Notes: generated from the sequence alone by a model not told the origin. Positions 28,162 through 36,514 are shown, counted from the first letter of the stretch. The stretch: DNA of 64,000 bases from PALSA-693 sp963834725 (GCA_963834725.1 CAWICN010000001.1:1178001-1242000); one strand, 5' to 3'. Made by a program: numbers and translations.

Positions 28162-29274
28162 GTGGTCTTGAATTTCGCCGTCCCTGTAGCATCCGGTGAT
28201 CAGATCTCGGATTTACGGGCTCAGGCGGGCGCGCTGGCGGCCCGAATCCAGAGTCTGGGCTTCCAGGAGGACGCGCTCAGCGAGCAGTACGACAGTGACG
28301 TGCTGAACGTCCAGACGCTCGAAGGGCAGGTCGCCCAGGCCGCCCAGCAGGTGGCTCAGGCATCCGCCCAGGCCTCGCGAAGTCGGAGCGTGCTGCAAGC
28401 GGACGCCATCCAGGCCTACGTGCACGGGGGCGGCAACCCCGTGACCAGCAACAGCGACCCGCTGACCAGCGCGACCGACAGCATCTTGCGAGCGGAGTAC
28501 GTCGACAGTCTGGCAACCGATGAGAGCGACGCCATCGACGCGTACCGCCTGGCCGCGTTACAGGATCAGGACGCAAAGGCCCGTCTTCAGCAGCAGACCG
28601 CGGCGGCCCAGGCGGCGGTCCGGCGAGTGAGCCAGGCTCGCCAGGCCGCCACTGCCGTCCAGGCCCAACTGCAGAGCACGCTCAACCAGGACAAAGGCCG
28701 CATCGCCGTACTGGTTGCCCAACAGCAGGCGGCTGCCGCCGCAGCAGCCGCGGCCCGGGCGGCGGCAGAGCAGGCGGCGGCAGAGCAGGCGGCGGCAGAG
28801 CAGGCGGCGGCAGAGCAGGCGGCGGCCCAGCAAGCGGCGGCCCAGCCAGCCGCGGTCCAGCCAGCCCAGCAGGTGGCGGCCACCAGTACGGCCGCTCCAG
28901 CCCCCCAGAGCGCGGCGCCGCCCACTTTCGCCGGCGCGGCCGGGGCGGTCGCCGCGGCCGAAAGCAGGGTGGGCGACCCGTACGTGTTCGGTGGGGCCGG
29001 CCCTTCCGCGTTCGACTGCTCCGGCCTGGTGGAGTGGGCCTACGCCCAGGTGGGGATCTCGCTCCCCCACTTCAGCGGCGCCCAGTACGCCGCAACCATC
29101 CATATCTCGATGTCCGAGCTCCAACCGGGTGACCTGGTCTTCTTCGGCGACCCGGCCCAGCATGTCGCCATCTACGTCGGCAACGGCATGATCGTCGAGG
29201 CGGCGCATTTGGGGGTCCCCGTGCATATCGTGCCGCTCTACCCGGAGTTCGTCCTGGCCAGCCGGGTCGAGTAG
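28162..29274 (+). CDS. Secreted NlpC/P60 peptidoglycan hydrolase (first copy)
   Basis: About 370 residues to TAG 29272-29274. The frame is open upstream to 28096 and encodes RALLTAACFVLVVLNFAVPV, a good Sec signal peptide. TTG 28162 therefore cuts into it, and the true start is upstream, perhaps with a one-base slip after GTG 28092. Residues after the signal form a long coiled coil (QISDLRAQAGALAARIQSLG onward). Then comes an Ala/Gln/Glu repeat (four AAEQA-like 15-nt units near 28765-28825). The NlpC/P60 domain follows, with Cys in GPSAFDCSGLVEWAYAQVG and His in PAQHVAIYVGNGMIVEA. Likely cleaves stem peptides during cell separation. Confidence 0.88.
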   Translation: MVLNFAVPVASGDQISDLRAQAGALAARIQSLGFQEDALSEQYDSDVLNVQTLEGQVAQAAQQVAQASAQASRSRSVLQADAIQAYVHGGGNPVTSNSDPLTSATDSILRAEYVDSLATDESDAIDAYRLAALQDQDAKARLQQQTAAAQAAVRRVSQARQAATAVQAQLQSTLNQDKGRIAVLVAQQQAAAAAAAAARAAAEQAAAEQAAAEQAAAEQAAAQQAAAQPAAVQPAQQVAATSTAAPAPQSAAPPTFAGAAGAVAAAESRVGDPYVFGGAGPSAFDCSGLVEWAYAQVGISLPHFSGAQYAATIHISMSELQPGDLVFFGDPAQHVAIYVGNGMIVEAAHLGVPVHIVPLYPEFVLASRVE

Positions 29275-29380
29275 GGCCAGCCGGGTCGAGTAGGGCCAGC
29301 CGGGTCGAGTAGGGCCAGCCGGGTCGAGTAGGGCCAGCCGGGTCGAGTAGGGCCAGCCGGGTCGAGTAGGGCCAGCCGGG
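29256..29380. repeat. 19-nt tandem repeat covering the stop codon (six copies plus partial)
   Basis: The unit GGCCAGCCGGGTCGAGTAG occurs six times without a mismatch (29256-29369), followed by 11 nt of a seventh. The first copy is the last 19 nt of the NlpC/P60 gene including its TAG. The gene's 3' end has therefore been copied downstream. Direct reading. Confidence 0.95.
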
Positions 29381-29485
29381 CGGGTCCTGGTCGAACGGTC
29401 GAACTGCCGATCGATGTGATCCGCCTTGATGTTGGCCGCCGCGATCTGGCTTGTGTAACGCAGCAGGGTCGCCCACGATGGTGGG

Positions 29486-30157
29486 ATGCGGGTAGAGCGC
29501 TGCTTCGCGTTTGTCGACCTGTGTGGCTTCACCGCCTTCATCGAGCACTATGGCGACGAGCGCACAGTGATCGTGCTCGCCGACTTTCGAACCCGGATCC
29601 GGGAAATCGCGGCCCGACGGGGTGTGCGGGTGACCAAGTGGCTGGGCGACGGGGCGATGTTCAGCTCGGAGGACACGCAGGCGGTGGCGTCAGCCGTGCT
29701 GGAGCTCGGTGTGATCGTGCCGATTTCGATCCCCCTAGAGGTACGAGCCGGCATATCTCGGGGCCCGGTCATCATGTTCGAAGGCGACGACTACATCGGC
29801 CGGGCCACCAACGTGGCCTCCCGGCTGTGCGACGCGGCCCGGCCGGGCCAAACCCTCGCCACCCGGGAGGTCGTCGGCCACGTCCCCCGCTGGGTGGCCG
29901 CCGGCGAAACCCGGCTGTATCCGGCCCTGGGCTTCGACCGACCGCTGGAAGCGAGCCAGATCTCGGTGGGGACCACGGACGTCATGGTCAGCGACCCGTG
30001 CTGCGGTCTGGTGCTCCCCCTCATTTCCGGTCTGGACACCCGATTCGGGCCGGACGGCAGCATCCAGCGCTTCTGTTCCACGGCCTGCGCCCTGTCCTGG
30101 GAGGAGAAGCAGTGCCAGGCGCCGATGCCGGTGGTTGAGCGGTTGACCGGCACATGA
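29486..30157 (+). CDS. Class III nucleotide cyclase domain fused to a YHS-like metal-binding domain
   Basis: A 223-residue protein. Residues 1-150 are a class III adenylate/guanylate cyclase homology domain. Metal Asp is in CFAFVDLCGFTAF and in KWLGDGAMFS, the Lys before it fits adenine recognition, and RATNVASRLCDAA supplies the Asn and Arg for transition-state binding. The C-terminal 55 residues read SDPCCGLVLP followed by QRFCSTACALSWEEKQC, the pattern DPxCG...FCSxxC of YHS/TRASH metal-binding domains. I infer a cyclase regulated by a metal, or a cyclase-like sensor. The stop overlaps the next ATG. Confidence 0.8.
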   Translation: MRVERCFAFVDLCGFTAFIEHYGDERTVIVLADFRTRIREIAARRGVRVTKWLGDGAMFSSEDTQAVASAVLELGVIVPISIPLEVRAGISRGPVIMFEGDDYIGRATNVASRLCDAARPGQTLATREVVGHVPRWVAAGETRLYPALGFDRPLEASQISVGTTDVMVSDPCCGLVLPLISGLDTRFGPDGSIQRFCSTACALSWEEKQCQAPMPVVERLTGT

Positions 30158-30558
30158 GCGCCACCTGCTCTCACGGGTTCCCCCCAGCCGACTGCCTCAT
30201 CTGCCGAACGCTCGGGACTCAACCTGAAGTTCAGGTTGAAACTCGGCCCGGACAGTTGGCGGGCGCGGGTGGAGGAGGGGTAGCCGGTCGGTTGCCCAAG
30301 CCGCAGCGGGCCGGCCAGCGGCCAGATCAGCCGGCTGCCGGCTACCCGCCCGGGGCGTCCCGGGACAGGACCCGCTCCCTCTCGAGCCACGTCACAATGG
30401 CGGTCATCGGCGTCATCGCGTTGGCGGTCATCGCCTGGTTCCTGGCGGGGGCGGTCTTTGCCGTCTTGCGGGTGCTGGAGCTGTTGGTCGTGGCGGGGCT
30501 GGCCGGCTGGATCGGATACCGGTTCGGGCATTATCGCGGCCGGCACAGTGGTCCGTGA
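30154..30558 (+). CDS. Small membrane protein with N-terminal Cys/His knuckle
   Basis: A 134-residue protein of no family known to me. MSATCSHGFPPADCLICRTLG gives C-x-H then C-x2-C, a likely zinc knuckle. The middle is Pro/Gly/Gln-rich and probably unstructured. Two hydrophobic helices (VTMAVIGVIALAVIAWFLAG and a following VLELLVVAGLAGWIGY) end the protein. The start overlaps the cyclase-YHS gene (ATGA), so the two are expected to be made together, and the next gene starts inside its end. Confidence 0.72.
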   Translation: MSATCSHGFPPADCLICRTLGTQPEVQVETRPGQLAGAGGGGVAGRLPKPQRAGQRPDQPAAGYPPGASRDRTRSLSSHVTMAVIGVIALAVIAWFLAGAVFAVLRVLELLVVAGLAGWIGYRFGHYRGRHSGP

Positions 30559-31393
30559 GGCGTCTCGAGCTCGAGGGGCGTCTGACCGCAACCACGATGG
30601 GCTCGGACTTCGACCGCTCACCGCTCGATCCGTCATCCTTTCGGTGTTGCTCGGCGTCCACCCGCCCATCCTGCCGGTGCGGTCGATCGTGCGAACGACC
30701 GAGCTCTTTGGCATCAACGAGGGAACGACCCGGGTCGCGCTTTCCCGGCTGGTGGCTGATCACGATGTCGTTGCCGAGGACAGCCGGTACCGCCTGAGCG
30801 ACCGTCTCCTGGCCCGTCAGCAGCGGCTGGACGAAGGACGGTCCCCGGCGACCCGACCGTGGCGGGGCAGCTGGGAGATGGCCGTGATCGGGCCAGCCGT
30901 TCAGAGCGCGGCTGAACGGGCAACGGTGGTCGCCGAGCTCGCCGCGCTCCGGCTAGGTGAGCTACGGAGCGGGGTGTGGACCCGGCCTGCCAACCTCGGC
31001 CGAGCCTGGCCGAACTCGCTGCAGGATCTGGTCTGGCGCTTCGAAGTGCGCCTCGGACCTACCCCTGGGCCATCATCGGTTGGGCGATCGTCGGGGCGAT
31101 CCTCCGAGCCATGGCGGCCGGCCGAGGCCAGCACTCTGGCCGCCAGCCTGTGGGACCTGAAAGGATGGGCCGGCCAGGCGGACGCCCTGCTGAGCGCATT
31201 CGCCGCCGAGAGCACCCCGGCGCGGCGTTTCGTGACCGCCGCCGCCATTGTCCGCCATCTGCAAACCGATCCCCAGTTGCCATCTACCCTCCTCCCCGAC
31301 CGGTGGCCGGGCCCGCGCCTGCGTCGGGCCTACGCCGGCTACGTACGCGAGCTTGACGAGCTGCTGAGACGCGAGCGGCGCCGGCACGGCTAG
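30548..31393 (+). CDS. PaaX-like transcriptional regulator
   Basis: About 281 residues, GTG 30548, overlapping the membrane-protein gene by 11 nt. The N-terminal winged helix reads PLTARSVILSVLLGVHPPIL then RTTELFGINEGTTRVALSRL, matching PaaX, the repressor of phenylacetate degradation in other bacteria. SRYRLSDRLLARQQRLDEG and WDLKGWAGQADALL are further family blocks. The DNA target and effector here are unknown; no paa genes lie in the window. Co-location with a cyclase-like gene is unusual for the family. Confidence 0.8.
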   Translation: MVREASRARGASDRNHDGLGLRPLTARSVILSVLLGVHPPILPVRSIVRTTELFGINEGTTRVALSRLVADHDVVAEDSRYRLSDRLLARQQRLDEGRSPATRPWRGSWEMAVIGPAVQSAAERATVVAELAALRLGELRSGVWTRPANLGRAWPNSLQDLVWRFEVRLGPTPGPSSVGRSSGRSSEPWRPAEASTLAASLWDLKGWAGQADALLSAFAAESTPARRFVTAAAIVRHLQTDPQLPSTLLPDRWPGPRLRRAYAGYVRELDELLRRERRRHG

Positions 31394-31461
31394 CGCAAAC
31401 CCTGTGGGGCGGCCGGCCCACCCCCACCCACACTCCCGCTCCGGCTCGGTCCAGCCGACGC

Positions 31462-32415
31462 CTACGGCGAACCTGATGCCAGGGCCCGCCAAAGGGCCAG
31501 ATAGCGCGGGTACTCCAGTTCGGGGGTGATCCAACCGGCCGCAACCAGTTCGGCGTGCAACTCCGGCAAACGACGCCATGGAATCCCGCTGTCCACATGG
31601 TGAGCGAGATGCCAGCCGGTGTGGTAGGGCACCATCCAGAAGCGGGCCCATGGGCGCTGACGCACCACATGGGTGGTCCGGCGCCGATCGGAGGAACGCT
31701 CCAAGCCGGCGTGCTCCGCGATGGCGCGCAAGCGGTTGATGACCCGCCACACCGTCATCCAGGGCGCCAGCCACAGCAGCGGGTAGAGCCACCATCGGCC
31801 ACTGGCCAACCAGAAGGCAGCCCAGATGACCATCTGCACACCGAGTATCCGCAGGGCGAGGCCACGCGACGACGCCCGGGTGACCGCCCGCAAGAGCGGC
31901 GCCAGATTTTTCCAGCCGGAGATGCCCACGGCGTCGCGGAACAGCTTGCGCCGCATTGAGGCGCGAGAGATTGGATAGCCTGAATACAGCGCCAGGTCCG
32001 GCTCGTCCGGTCCCATCTCATCGCGGTGATGGGCCATATGCGACCGCCGGTAGAGGTCGAACGGCACGAAGGCCGGATAGGCCAGCAGCCAGCGCCCGAC
32101 CAGATCGTTGATCCGTCGGCGGGAAAACAGGAGTCGGTGGGCGGCCTCGTGGGCCAGGATGCTGAGCAGGGCGAAGGCCCGACCCATCAGAAAAAAGGCC
32201 AGCAGGTACGCCCACCACCGGTTGACCACAGCCGCGAGCGCGACCACGCCAAACGACTGGGCCCACGCTCCGATGACCGTGCCGGCGTTACGGGCGTCCG
32301 GGATGCGCCGCAGTTGTTCCCTGATGTGAGGAGCGGGGCGTCCCGCATCGGTAAGCCTGCTCGTCGGCAGGACGTCCGGGAGGCGCCCGGCCGGAGGGAC
32401 CACGGTGGCAACCAT
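31462..32415 (-). CDS. Fatty acid desaturase
   Basis: About 317 residues of a membrane di-iron desaturase. Three His boxes are visible: HEAAH (in LSILAHEAAHRLLFSRRR), HMAHH (YRRSHMAHHRDEMGPDEPD) and HLAHH (PYHTGWHLAHHVDSG). Hydrophobic stretches between them make the usual membrane spans. ATG 32415 (MVATVVPPAG) is preferred; a TTG at 32436 would add seven residues. The acyl substrate and bond position are unknown. Confidence 0.9.
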   Translation of the reverse strand: MVATVVPPAGRLPDVLPTSRLTDAGRPAPHIREQLRRIPDARNAGTVIGAWAQSFGVVALAAVVNRWWAYLLAFFLMGRAFALLSILAHEAAHRLLFSRRRINDLVGRWLLAYPAFVPFDLYRRSHMAHHRDEMGPDEPDLALYSGYPISRASMRRKLFRDAVGISGWKNLAPLLRAVTRASSRGLALRILGVQMVIWAAFWLASGRWWLYPLLWLAPWMTVWRVINRLRAIAEHAGLERSSDRRRTTHVVRQRPWARFWMVPYHTGWHLAHHVDSGIPWRRLPELHAELVAAGWITPELEYPRYLALWRALASGSP

Positions 32416-32462
32416 CGCTGCCACATTACACCTCAAACTGGCCGGAGGCTAGGGGTGTAACG

Positions 32463-33467
32463 TTAGTCCGATCGGCTCGTCACAGCCCGTCGGGCCTCTT
32501 CCTGGAATTGCTTGAAGCTGGCCAGATCGGCCACTAGCCGCCTCCCTCCCCCTTTCTCCGGATCGAGCAATCCCGCATCTCGCAGGATCCGGACGTGATT
32601 GGACACGGTGGGCTGCGCCACTCCAAGGGCGCGGGCCAGTTCCCCCACGCTCCGAGGACGATGGGCGGCGGCCTCGAAGATCGCCAGACGGGTGGGATCG
32701 CCCATGGCCTTGTACCGGCGGGCCCGGTCGCGGACCTCGGCGCTCGGCCCCGCTGGACGGAACGGGGTCGGCGGCGCCCAGACCAGGGCAGTGGCGAGCG
32801 ACATCAGGAAGCCTTTGCGGCCGAGCCAGGCTGGCACTAGCACCACGTCCTGACCGTAGGCGGCGGCTTCGCTCACGAGTTGGGGCAGCCGGCCGCCGAA
32901 GTCGCACTCCCCCACCAGGGGCACCAGGTCGGCATAGCTGCCGACATCGGGGACTTTGGCCCGGATCTCCCACGCCCGGGCCTCGGCTGTCTCCCTGCCC
33001 TCGCTTCGCCAGGCCGGGTCGACGGCAGCCCAGGTGGCCCGAACCAAGTCGAGCCAGGCGGCCTGGAGGTCCGGGTCGTCGTGCAGGCGAGCCAGCCGGG
33101 CCCGGAAACGTTCCTGGTCCTCGGGCGTCTCGGAGGCCAGCCGCTCGAAGCGGTTCGGGGCAGCCAACCCCTCAGCCAGGCCAGCCAACAGGCGGTCCGG
33201 ATCGGTCTCGAAGAGCGCGTCGCCCCGCTCGGCCACCACAAACACTTCGGTGAAGCAGGCATCGCCGTCGTCCCAGAAAGCCCGGATCCTCTCGTCCAGG
33301 CCGGGCGCGGCTGCGAAGCGGTTGATCCGGACGGGGAACTCGTCCTCGGTTTGATCGTCCTTGACGAACAGGGCCCACACCAGCTCCATCACGAGCGAGG
33401 GCCGAACAACGAAACGGGCCTGGAGGCCGGCCTCGGGAGAGGTCATGGTGGCATCGGCACTTGGCAT
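32463..33467 (-). CDS. ArsR-family regulator with a long N-terminal domain
   Basis: A 334-residue protein. The last 85 residues are a winged helix of the ArsR type (KAMGDPTRLAIFEAAAHRP, then ELARALGVAQPTVSNHVRIL). The first 240 residues (FVVRPSLVMELVWALF, then a mostly helical domain) match the DUF5937-type architecture found in actinobacterial ArsR proteins. No metal-binding Cys pair is seen in the HTH, so metal sensing is unlikely. Upstream, an AT-rich island (about 33470-33505) contains two CAACTAT direct repeats 23 nt apart and a TATAGT -10-like hexamer, a likely promoter/operator. Confidence 0.85.
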   Translation of the reverse strand: MPSADATMTSPEAGLQARFVVRPSLVMELVWALFVKDDQTEDEFPVRINRFAAAPGLDERIRAFWDDGDACFTEVFVVAERGDALFETDPDRLLAGLAEGLAAPNRFERLASETPEDQERFRARLARLHDDPDLQAAWLDLVRATWAAVDPAWRSEGRETAEARAWEIRAKVPDVGSYADLVPLVGECDFGGRLPQLVSEAAAYGQDVVLVPAWLGRKGFLMSLATALVWAPPTPFRPAGPSAEVRDRARRYKAMGDPTRLAIFEAAAHRPRSVGELARALGVAQPTVSNHVRILRDAGLLDPEKGGGRRLVADLASFKQFQEEARRAVTSRSD

Positions 33468-33470
33468 AGT

Positions 33471-33507
33471 CAGGCAACTATATCATAAAATCTTGGTTCA
33501 ACTATGG
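33471..33507 (-). promoter_or_regulatory. AT-rich promoter/operator candidate of the ArsR-type gene
   Basis: Two direct copies of CAACTAT at 33475-33481 and 33499-33505 flank an AT-rich core (ATCATAAAATC). On the minus strand TATAGT lies 9 nt before the ATG at 33467. The strong local drop in G+C and the repeated heptamer suggest protein binding. Inference only. Confidence 0.4.
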
Positions 33508-33577
33508 AAATGGGCGGTAACCTGCACACAATCACGGCGCAGGAATCACGGCGCAGGAGCCCAGAAAGGAGCGCCAG

Positions 33578-33805
33578 ATGCACCCCTGGATGTTGGAGCA
33601 GCTGGCGAGCGAGCACCGCCGGGACCTTCTGTCCCTCGGTGCCCACCCGTCGATGAGACGACCGGGGCGATCAAGCCTACGTTGGCGTTGGTTCGGGACC
33701 CCGCCCCCCGCGCTGCAGGGCGGCCCCGAGCCGGCGGCCCAGCCGGCCAAGCCCGCGCCCAGCGCCGCGGGTGAGCACGCCCCGGCTCTTGTCTGCGTTC
33801 GTTAG
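33578..33805 (+). CDS. Small hypothetical protein
   Basis: A 75-residue ORF with a good Shine-Dalgarno (AAAGGAG, 7 nt before ATG). MHPWMLEQLASEHRRDLL resembles the start of very short actinobacterial proteins that begin MHPxxxEQLAxERxxDL, often found near ArsR or stress genes. The second half is Pro/Ala-rich and poorly ordered. Divergent from the ArsR-type regulator. Function unknown. Confidence 0.6.
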   Translation: MHPWMLEQLASEHRRDLLSLGAHPSMRRPGRSSLRWRWFGTPPPALQGGPEPAAQPAKPAPSAAGEHAPALVCVR

Positions 33806-33834
33806 CGCCCCGCCCGCGCTACCGGCCGCGGCAT

Positions 33835-34761
33835 TCAGCTGAGCGGGTCGGCAAAGGGGTCGTCGGGAGCGCCCGGACCGCCGAACGGGTCATCGATCTC
33901 GGGCCGCTCGGGGCGCCCGGGACGATCCGGCCGATCCGACGGGGGCCCGGAGGCGTCGCCGGCCGGCTCCTCCGCATAACCGGCGTAACCGGTGTGTTCG
34001 AGCTCCTCGGCCAACTCCGGCCCGCCGCTCACTGCGATGCGGCCTTTCGACAGCACGTGCGTGTGATCCGGGTGGAGGACGCCCAGCAGGCGGGTGTAGT
34101 GGGTGATGGCCAACACGCCGAGCCCCGTCTCGGTGGTGGCAGCTTCCACCCGGCGGGCCACGGCCCGGAGGGCGTCGACGTCGAGTCCGGAATCGATCTC
34201 GTCGAGGACGGCGAAACGGGGGCGGAGCACCCCCAGCTGGACCGTCTCGTTGCGTTTGCGCTCGCCGCCGGACAGATCCACGTTGAGCGGCCGGGCCAGG
34301 AACCGCTCGTCGAAGCCCACGCGGGCGGCCTCCGCCGCCACCAGCGCCGGTACCGCACTGGTGTCGCGGCCGGCGGAACGCAGCGCTTCAACGAGAACAT
34401 CGGCCAGCGACACACCAGGTACCTCGATCGGATACTGCATCCCGAGGAACAGTCCCGCCTGGGCCCGCTCCCATGTCGAGAGGGCCAGGAGATCGACGCC
34501 GTCCAGGCTGACGCGCCCGGCGGTGACCCGATAACCGGGTCGGCCCAGTATCACGTGGGCCAGCGTGCTTTTCCCCGACCCGTTGGGGCCCATCACCGCG
34601 TGCACCTCGCCCGAACGAACCTGCAGATCGACGCCCGCCAGGATCTCGCGACCGGACCCTGCCGCCTCGGCATGCAGTCCCTCGATCACCAGTCCGCTGT
34701 TGCCCTCGATCAACCGTCCGTTCACGCCCTCGTTCAACTGTTCGCTGTCACCCTCGTTCAA
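33835..34761 (-). CDS. sufC: Fe-S assembly ATPase SufC (second copy) with repeated N-terminus
   Basis: A SufC paralogue, 308 residues from TTG 34761. Walker A GPNGSGKST, Q-loop LGMQYPIEVPGV, signature NVDLSGGERKRNE, Walker B FAVLDEIDSGLDVD, and AITHYTRLLG are intact. The first 24 residues are three in-frame 8-residue repeats (LNEGDSEQ, LNEGVNGR, LIEGNSGL). They precede VIEGLHAE, where a GTG at 34689 would give a normal SufC start. The C-terminus has an extra Pro/Asp/Arg-rich tail of about 45 residues. It lies downstream of the Rieske and sufD genes and should serve the sufB-sufD complex. Confidence 0.93.
   Translation of the reverse strand: MNEGDSEQLNEGVNGRLIEGNSGLVIEGLHAEAAGSGREILAGVDLQVRSGEVHAVMGPNGSGKSTLAHVILGRPGYRVTAGRVSLDGVDLLALSTWERAQAGLFLGMQYPIEVPGVSLADVLVEALRSAGRDTSAVPALVAAEAARVGFDERFLARPLNVDLSGGERKRNETVQLGVLRPRFAVLDEIDSGLDVDALRAVARRVEAATTETGLGVLAITHYTRLLGVLHPDHTHVLSKGRIAVSGGPELAEELEHTGYAGYAEEPAGDASGPPSDRPDRPGRPERPEIDDPFGGPGAPDDPFADPLS
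34666..34761. repeat. 24-nt tandem repeats at the 5' end of the second sufC
   Basis: Four consecutive 24-nt units (34761-34738, 34737-34714, 34713-34690, 34689-34666), each beginning with TTG or GTG and continuing A(A/T)C GAG GG. Each unit offers a start codon, so the repeat multiplies possible starts. A fifth degraded unit may lie just upstream. Direct reading. Confidence 0.85.
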
Positions 34762-34774
34762 CTGTTCGCCCTGC

Positions 34775-35098
34775 TCACCCGGGCGATCCGTCGGTCACAA
34801 CCACGTCGTCGCCCTCGAGGTGGACTTCGTAGACCGGGACGGGCTGGGTGGCCGGCAACGATTGCGGCTGGCCGTCCTCCAGGGAAAAAGCGCTGCCGTG
34901 CTTCCAACATTCAATCCAGCGGTCCTCGACGTCGATGTCCCCTTCGGACAGCGAATAGTCAGCATGGCTGCAGCGGTCGCCGATGGCGTAGAAGTCGTCG
35001 CCGATTCGCACCAGGCACACGCCATCGGGACCGCCATCGAGCCGCACTGCCGATCCTGACTCGACCTTGTCGGCTTTGATCCGACCAAGCTCGGCCAT
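34775..35098 (-). CDS. Rieske-type [2Fe-2S] ferredoxin of the suf operon
   Basis: A 107-residue non-heme Rieske protein. The cluster ligands are C-x-H in AIGDRCSHADYSLSEGD and C-x2-H in WIECWKHGSAFSLEDG. The size fits the ferredoxin component of dioxygenase-like systems, and such genes are commonly embedded in actinobacterial suf operons between sufD and sufC. The ATG overlaps the sufD stop (ATGA). Likely role: electron delivery during cluster assembly, or a client protein of the pathway; inferred from context. Confidence 0.92.
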   Translation of the reverse strand: MAELGRIKADKVESGSAVRLDGGPDGVCLVRIGDDFYAIGDRCSHADYSLSEGDIDVEDRWIECWKHGSAFSLEDGQPQSLPATQPVPVYEVHLEGDDVVVTDGSPG

Positions 35099-36477
35099 CA
35101 GCGCCGACCCGCCGTCCCGGTGGCCGCCGTCCCGGTGGCCTCCTGGGCCTCCGCGGCCTCGAGCTTGCCGGCGAGCAGCGATCGCAGGCCGCCGGCGAGG
35201 CCCGCCATCGGCAGCTGCTCCAGGACCTCGTCGAGAAAGCCGAGGGCGATGAGCCGGTCGGCGGCGTCGGCTGGAACACCACGGCTCTCCAGGTAGAAAC
35301 GTTGATCCTCGGCGATCGGACCGACCGCGGAGGCGTGGCTGCAGCGCACGTCGTTGTCCTCGATCTCGAGATTCGGCACCGAATCGGCATGGGCGCCCTC
35401 GTGCAGCACCAGGTTGCGATTCGTCTGCATGGCGTTCGTGCCCCGTGCCCCTTTCTCGACCCGGATGAGACCGCTGTAGACGGAGCGGCCCGAGTTGGCG
35501 ACCGCGCCCTTGTAGAGCAGATCCGAACGGGTCTTGGGTGCCCGATGGTGCTGCACGGTGCGGAAGTCGTGCATCTGGTGGTCGGCGCTGAAGTACAGCG
35601 CCAGCAGTTGACTTTCAGCCCCGGGACCGGTGAGCGCCGAATCGGTGCGAAGCCGGGCGTAGTCGCCACCGATGGCGACCGCGGCCGAGATGAGCGAGCC
35701 GTCCCGGGCCACCCGGCTGCCTTGCAGCCCGATCTGCCAGGCCCGCGGGCCGAGAAGCTGGACGTGAACGTACGAGAGACGAGCGGCCGCTCCGACGTCG
35801 AGCTCGGTGACCGGAACGACCAGGGCCCCCCCGGAGCCCGCCACCACCTCGAGGACCGAGAGATGCGCCGATTCTTCGAGCTCGACCAGGATTCGGGGAA
35901 AGACGGCCCCACCGTCCCGATCGACCCGATGCACGACCACAATCGGATCCGGGCTGGAACCCCGCCCTGCCCGGATTCGCACCGGAGCGGGGGCGAGCGC
36001 CCGGTTGAGCGTCACCAGGGAATCGGGTTCGCCGGCCACCGCCCCCAGCTCGACGGGCGGAGCCTCCGGATCGGCAAGCTGATCGACGGTGACCGTGTCG
36101 CGGCTCATCCTGTTAGGGCTGATCCTGTCTGGGCTGGTCCTAACCGGGCCGGTCCTGCCCGGGGCGGTCCTGTCCGGGCCGACCCGGACCCCGACGACCT
36201 CCCCGTTGAGGGTTTCGATCACACTGACGTGTGGCCCGAGCGCGCCCACCAACTGCGCCAAGACCGGCAACGGCGCCGGATCGGGGCCGGAAGCCGGCGC
36301 CGCCGTCAGCTGGTAGCGGTCGAGATCGAGCGCGTCGATGCGGCTGTAGCGCCATTCCTCCAGGGCCGCCGTCGGCAGCCCGAGTTGAAGAAATCGCTCG
36401 GCTGCGGCGCGGCGCTGCGATTGCAGCCAGGCCGGGCCGCGGAGGTCGGTGGCGAAGTCAACGAGGACGCTGGACAG
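35098..36477 (-). CDS. sufD: Fe-S assembly protein SufD
   Basis: About 459 residues. The C-terminal beta-helix core of SufB/SufD is seen as FRTVQHHRAPKTRSDLLYKG, VANSGRSVYSGLIRVEKGA, MQTNRNLVLHEGAHADSVPN and EDNDVRCSHASAVGPIAEDQ. The upstream SufD helical region (EEWRYSRIDALDLDRYQL) is in the same frame up to about 36480 but has no ATG, GTG or TTG. A CTG at 36477 has AAAGGA eight bases before it and is the best start. Residues about 95-120 carry five 15-nt repeats (GPDRTAPGRTGPVRTSPDR). Forms the SufBC2D scaffold with SufB and SufC. Confidence 0.92.
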   Translation of the reverse strand: MSSVLVDFATDLRGPAWLQSQRRAAAERFLQLGLPTAALEEWRYSRIDALDLDRYQLTAAPASGPDPAPLPVLAQLVGALGPHVSVIETLNGEVVGVRVGPDRTAPGRTGPVRTSPDRISPNRMSRDTVTVDQLADPEAPPVELGAVAGEPDSLVTLNRALAPAPVRIRAGRGSSPDPIVVVHRVDRDGGAVFPRILVELEESAHLSVLEVVAGSGGALVVPVTELDVGAAARLSYVHVQLLGPRAWQIGLQGSRVARDGSLISAAVAIGGDYARLRTDSALTGPGAESQLLALYFSADHQMHDFRTVQHHRAPKTRSDLLYKGAVANSGRSVYSGLIRVEKGARGTNAMQTNRNLVLHEGAHADSVPNLEIEDNDVRCSHASAVGPIAEDQRFYLESRGVPADAADRLIALGFLDEVLEQLPMAGLAGGLRSLLAGKLEAAEAQEATGTAATGTAGRR

Positions 36478-36514
36478 AATGGGGTTCCTTTGGGACGGCC
36501 CGGGTCTGGACCAC

